Assembly: GCA_002362735.1 (NCBI GenBank)
Contig: DEUU01000031.1
Span: forward strand, 1-17,248
Reading direction: 5' to 3'
Length of the DNA stretch: 17,248 nt
From: Dehalococcoidia bacterium UBA3254
GTDB taxonomy: Bacteria; Chloroflexota; Dehalococcoidia; Dehalococcoidales; UBA3254
In this document: one piece after another, positions 15,006 to 17,248 of the stretch
Position numbering within the stretch: position 1 is the stretch's first letter
Layout: every line of letters starts with the position of its first letter
Notes under the pieces: model-generated
Databases searched by the model: none
What the model was told of the DNA's origin: nothing
Seen by the model: the letters and a program-made list of their open reading frames with translations, nothing else
Translations under genes and position numbers: made by a program

Positions 15006-15569
15006 ATGAAAATCGGAAAAACGCTTTATGTTAAAGACCGAAAAGAATGGCGGGAATGGCTGGGGGCCAATTTTAATAAAGAAATAGAAATCTGGCTGAT
15101 ATATCCGGATAAGGACTCCGGACAGCCGCGCATTTCTTATAACGATGCTGTCGAGGAGGCCCTCTCTTACGGCTGGATTGATAGCACGTCCAAACGGTTT
15201 GATGAACATTCTTCTGCCCAGCGTTTTTCTCCGAGGAAGCCGGGCAGCGGTTATTCTCAAGCCAACAAAGAACGATTAAAGTGGTTGGAACAAAACGGGT
15301 TGATCCATCCCTCGATTAGAGAGTCCATCGAGAAGGTATTGAAAAACGAGTTTATATTTCCGCCGGATATTATAAAATCAATTCAAAAAAATAAAAAAGC
15401 CTGGGAAAATTATCAGAGTTTTAGTCCGGCCTACCGCAGGATCCGCATCGCTTATATCGACGGCGCTCGCGATAGACCGGCCGAATTTAAAAAGAGATTG
15501 GAAAACTTTATTCGTAAGTCTGAACAGAATAAAATCATCGGTTTTGGAGGAATCGAAAAGCACTACTAA
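15006..15569 (+). CDS. YdeI/OmpD-associated family protein
   Basis: A 187-residue protein of the YdeI (bacteriocin-protection, OmpD-associated) family. Recognisable parts are the N-terminal LYVKDRKEWREWLGANF, the strand EIEIWLIYPDKDSG, the hallmark segment YNDAVEEALSYGWIDSTSKR, and QRFSPRKPGSGYSQANKERL. The C-terminal helical part includes YQSFSPAYRRIRIAYIDGAR, a typical family segment. The biochemical role is not settled; members are annotated for peptide or bacteriocin resistance, and the C-terminal region is common in small cytosolic proteins. No signal peptide is present. ATG at 15006 has no convincing ribosome binding site, but the promoter at 14966-14994 predicts a nearly leaderless transcript beginning here. 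It diverges from the Fpg/Nei-like gene. Family assignment is good, function weak. Confidence 0.85.
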   Translation: MKIGKTLYVKDRKEWREWLGANFNKEIEIWLIYPDKDSGQPRISYNDAVEEALSYGWIDSTSKRFDEHSSAQRFSPRKPGSGYSQANKERLKWLEQNGLIHPSIRESIEKVLKNEFIFPPDIIKSIQKNKKAWENYQSFSPAYRRIRIAYIDGARDRPAEFKKRLENFIRKSEQNKIIGFGGIEKHY

Positions 15570-15614
15570 TCCGATGTTCTCTCAACGGTTTTCTGCAAAG
15601 CTAGAAAAAACTAT

Positions 15615-15620
15615 TATAAT
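15615..15620 (+). promoter_or_regulatory. Possible -10 box of the metallophosphoesterase operon
   Basis: A perfect TATAAT lies about 65 bases before the ATG at 15685. No good -35 box is present at 16-18 bases upstream, so the call rests on the -10 box and its position in the only gap before this gene. Confidence 0.3.
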
Positions 15621-15684
15621 CAAACCCGGTAAGTCACGGATCCCCGTAACTCGTCATCGCGAGGGAGGTTGAAGAGTAAATCAT

Positions 15685-16413
15685 ATGCGGCGGGTTATTC
15701 TGGCGGATATTCACGCTAATTTGACCGCTCTGACAGCGGTGCTGGAAGATGTAGAAAATCAAGGAGGAGCAGAGGAAATCTGGTGCCTGGGGGATATCGT
15801 GGGATATGGCCCGGACCCTCATCCGTGCATTGAAATTATTCAAAAACGCTGTTCGGCTTGCGTCGCGGGAAATCACGACTGGGCGGCTATTGGCAAAACG
15901 GATACATCTTATTTTAATCCGGAAGCCGCCGAGGCCTCTCACTGGACCGGCAGGCATTTAAATTCAGAGGATATTCGCTTCCTGGAAAGCCTGCCGTTAA
16001 CACTTGAAAAGGGCGATTTCACTCTGGTTCACGGCAGTCCGCGGGACCCAATTTGGGAATATGTCCTTTCGGCGGCTGAGGCTGAGGAAAACCTCCGGTA
16101 TTTTAAAACTAAATATTGTGCGGTCGGCCATTCCCATCTGCCGCTGCTTTTCGAATGCGACCGGTTGTGTTCCGAAAATTATCTGGAAGCCGGAAGGAAG
16201 GTGGAATTGGGACCAAAACGCTTGATTTTCAATCCCGGCGGAGTCGGTCAGCCGCGTGACAACGATCCTCGCGCCAGCTACGTAATTCATGATAGCGAAG
16301 CTAAAACGTTGATCCTGAATCGCGTAGATTACGATATTGCAGCGGTCCAGGAAAGAATACAGGCTGCCGGTTTACCGGAATGGCTGGGCTATCGTTTAAA
16401 TTACGGAAGATAA
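15685..16413 (+). CDS. Calcineurin-like metallophosphoesterase
   Basis: A 242-residue cytosolic phosphoesterase with all five motifs of the calcineurin-like family: DIH (Asp8, His10), GDIVGYGP (Asp37), GNHD (Asn63, His64), VHGSP (His116), and GHSH (His149, His151). These would bind two metal ions. The form resembles the YfcE/MJ0936-like single-domain group often annotated as a metallophosphatase. From memory, the GYGPDP and HGSPRDPIWEYV segments are typical of that bacterial subgroup. Substrate cannot be predicted; phosphodiesters or protein phosphate are possible. GAAGAG is nine bases before the ATG, and a stronger GGAGG lies farther upstream. The methyltransferase gene begins 17 bases after the stop, so the two form an operon. 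Confidence 0.9.
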   Translation: MRRVILADIHANLTALTAVLEDVENQGGAEEIWCLGDIVGYGPDPHPCIEIIQKRCSACVAGNHDWAAIGKTDTSYFNPEAAEASHWTGRHLNSEDIRFLESLPLTLEKGDFTLVHGSPRDPIWEYVLSAAEAEENLRYFKTKYCAVGHSHLPLLFECDRLCSENYLEAGRKVELGPKRLIFNPGGVGQPRDNDPRASYVIHDSEAKTLILNRVDYDIAAVQERIQAAGLPEWLGYRLNYGR

Positions 16414-16430
16414 TAATCAGGGAGCAAGAG

Positions 16431-17171
16431 ATGTCAATCTTTTTTGAAATCCATAAAGATAATCCTCGGGAAGGTCCGGGCGATAATGGGTCCACACTCC
16501 GGGCTTTTCAAATGATACCTGATCTGCCGGGAAAACCAAAAATCCTGGATATGGGCTGCGGACCGGGTATGCAGACGCTCGAATTGGCACGCATTTCGGA
16601 TGGTTTTATCACCGCGTTAGACAACCATCAGCCGTTTTTGGACCAGCTGGACCGGAGGGGACGAAAAGCCGGTCTTCAGGATAAAATAGAAATCATCAAT
16701 CAGTCTATGTTTTCGCTGGATTTGCCGGAGAAAAGCTTCGATCTGATATGGTCGGAAGGAGCCATATTCATCCCCGGCTTTAAAAAGGGCCTTGAGGACT
16801 GGAAGAAATATCTGAAGCCGGGGGGATATCTAGCTGTATCTGAACTTGCATGGTTTAAAGATAGTCCACCAGCTGAAATTAAAGAATATTTCGCCTTGAA
16901 TTATCCTCCGATGCTGGATATATCCGGTAATTTCCGGATCATAAAGGAGACCGGATATCAGATAATCGGACATTTCGCCTTGCCGGAACAGGCCTGGAGG
17001 AACTATTTCGATCCCATCGCAGAAAGAGTCGTCGGGTTGAAAGAAAAATATGCCAGCGATACTCAAACCATGCAGGAACTGAAAGCTGAAGATCTCGAGG
17101 TAGAAATGTACCGCCGATACCACGAGTATTATGGATATTTGTTCTTTATCATGCGGAATAGTTTACCTTGA
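16431..17171 (+). CDS. Class I SAM-dependent methyltransferase
   Basis: A 246-residue Rossmann-fold methyltransferase. Motif I is KILDMGCGPG (residues 37-46), followed by the acidic residue of strand two in ITALDNH, and the post-motif segment DLIWSEGAIFIPGF. KYLKPGGYLAVSEL is the usual strand-five region. The N-terminus reads FFEIHKDNPREGPGD; the C-terminal half has aromatic-rich helices (EMYRRYHEYYGYLFFIM) that may form the substrate pocket. ATG at 16431 is preferred because GGGAG lies six bases before it and the domain begins at once; a longer in-frame version (16380) would overlap the metallophosphoesterase gene by 34 bases. The substrate is not evident; small-molecule methylation is likelier than RNA. 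It is the second gene of a two-gene operon, and its stop codon lies inside the SRP RNA promoter. Confidence 0.88.
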   Translation: MSIFFEIHKDNPREGPGDNGSTLRAFQMIPDLPGKPKILDMGCGPGMQTLELARISDGFITALDNHQPFLDQLDRRGRKAGLQDKIEIINQSMFSLDLPEKSFDLIWSEGAIFIPGFKKGLEDWKKYLKPGGYLAVSELAWFKDSPPAEIKEYFALNYPPMLDISGNFRIIKETGYQIIGHFALPEQAWRNYFDPIAERVVGLKEKYASDTQTMQELKAEDLEVEMYRRYHEYYGYLFFIMRNSLP

Positions 17172-17196
17172 CAAAGGTAATTATACAAGATAGCAT
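17168..17196 (+). promoter_or_regulatory. Promoter of the SRP RNA gene
   Basis: A perfect TTGACA (17168-17173) and TAGCAT (17191-17196) are separated by exactly 17 bases, and the SRP RNA begins about seven bases later. The methyltransferase stop codon TGA (17169-17171) lies within the -35 box. Confidence 0.75.
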
Positions 17197-17202
17197 GAGA
17201 TT

Positions 17203-17248
17203 GAGGCTGTGCTAGATGGGGAACTAGCGGTGCCCTGTACCTGCAATC
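17203..17248 (+). ncRNA. ffs: Signal recognition particle RNA, 5' part (cut by window end)
   Basis: The last 46 bases match the start of the short bacterial SRP RNA: gaggctgtgctagatgggg, then actagcggtgccctgtac and ctgcaatc. From memory this is the 5' arm seen in many bacterial ffs genes, where ggtgccctgtac is highly recognisable. The rest of the RNA, including the apical domain-IV loop that binds Ffh, lies outside the window, so folding cannot be shown. The promoter directly upstream supports the start near 17203. Confidence 0.85.

Noticed and set aside
1..17248. CRISPR arrays, tRNA genes, insertion sequences, phage or defence genes
   Set aside because: No regular direct repeats, no recognisable tRNA arms, and no transposase, integrase or defence-type domain seen on either strand.

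Overview
The window reads as chromosomal DNA of an anaerobic Chloroflexota bacterium, most likely class Dehalococcoidia. The main clue is the minus-strand housekeeping block radA-ispD-ispF-cysE-cysS, which resembles the radA/ispD/ispF/cysS neighbourhood I remember from Dehalococcoides. Moderate GC, genes with Shine-Dalgarno sites and a short SRP RNA at the right edge fit this. The assignment is an inference from gene order and remembered homologues, not from a search.

Left third (1-4126, plus strand): a tightly spaced row encodes a zinc beta-lactamase-fold hydrolase, an MmgE/PrpD-family protein, and an ABC-2 exporter (ATPase plus permease). Facing it is a compact intradiol ring-cleavage dioxygenase (4140-4724, minus). 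A 75-residue protein of unknown function (4845-5072) follows, closed by a strong bidirectional terminator. A secreted DUF2341/LamG-like protein (5198-6499, minus) converges on the same terminator. Its promoter is clear, and a 10-bp inverted repeat overlaps its ribosome binding site.

Middle (6500-12734): a 0.7-kb gene-poor gap holds a possible gene remnant and a decayed palindromic repeat. It is followed by a small membrane protein and then the minus-strand operon radA>ispD>ispF>cysE>cysS. Three of the four junctions overlap (14, 11 and 4 bp). The operon covers DNA repair (RadA), isoprenoid synthesis by the MEP pathway (IspD, IspF), cysteine synthesis (CysE) and Cys-tRNA charging (CysRS). It has a TATAAT promoter upstream of radA.

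Right third (12735-17248): a SLOG/LOG-like Rossmann protein, a four-helix membrane protein, a 373-bp gap with an 85-bp palindromic element, a Fpg/Nei-family DNA glycosylase homologue lacking the usual N-terminal catalytic proline, a divergent YdeI-family gene whose promoter predicts a nearly leaderless mRNA, a metallophosphoesterase and a SAM methyltransferase. The window ends inside the SRP RNA gene, whose promoter overlaps the methyltransferase stop codon.

I saw no CRISPR array, phage, insertion sequence or defence island. The most interesting points are the uncharacterised MBL-MmgE/PrpD-exporter cluster, the proline-less glycosylase homologue, the stand-alone short intradiol dioxygenase, and several compact regulatory arrangements.
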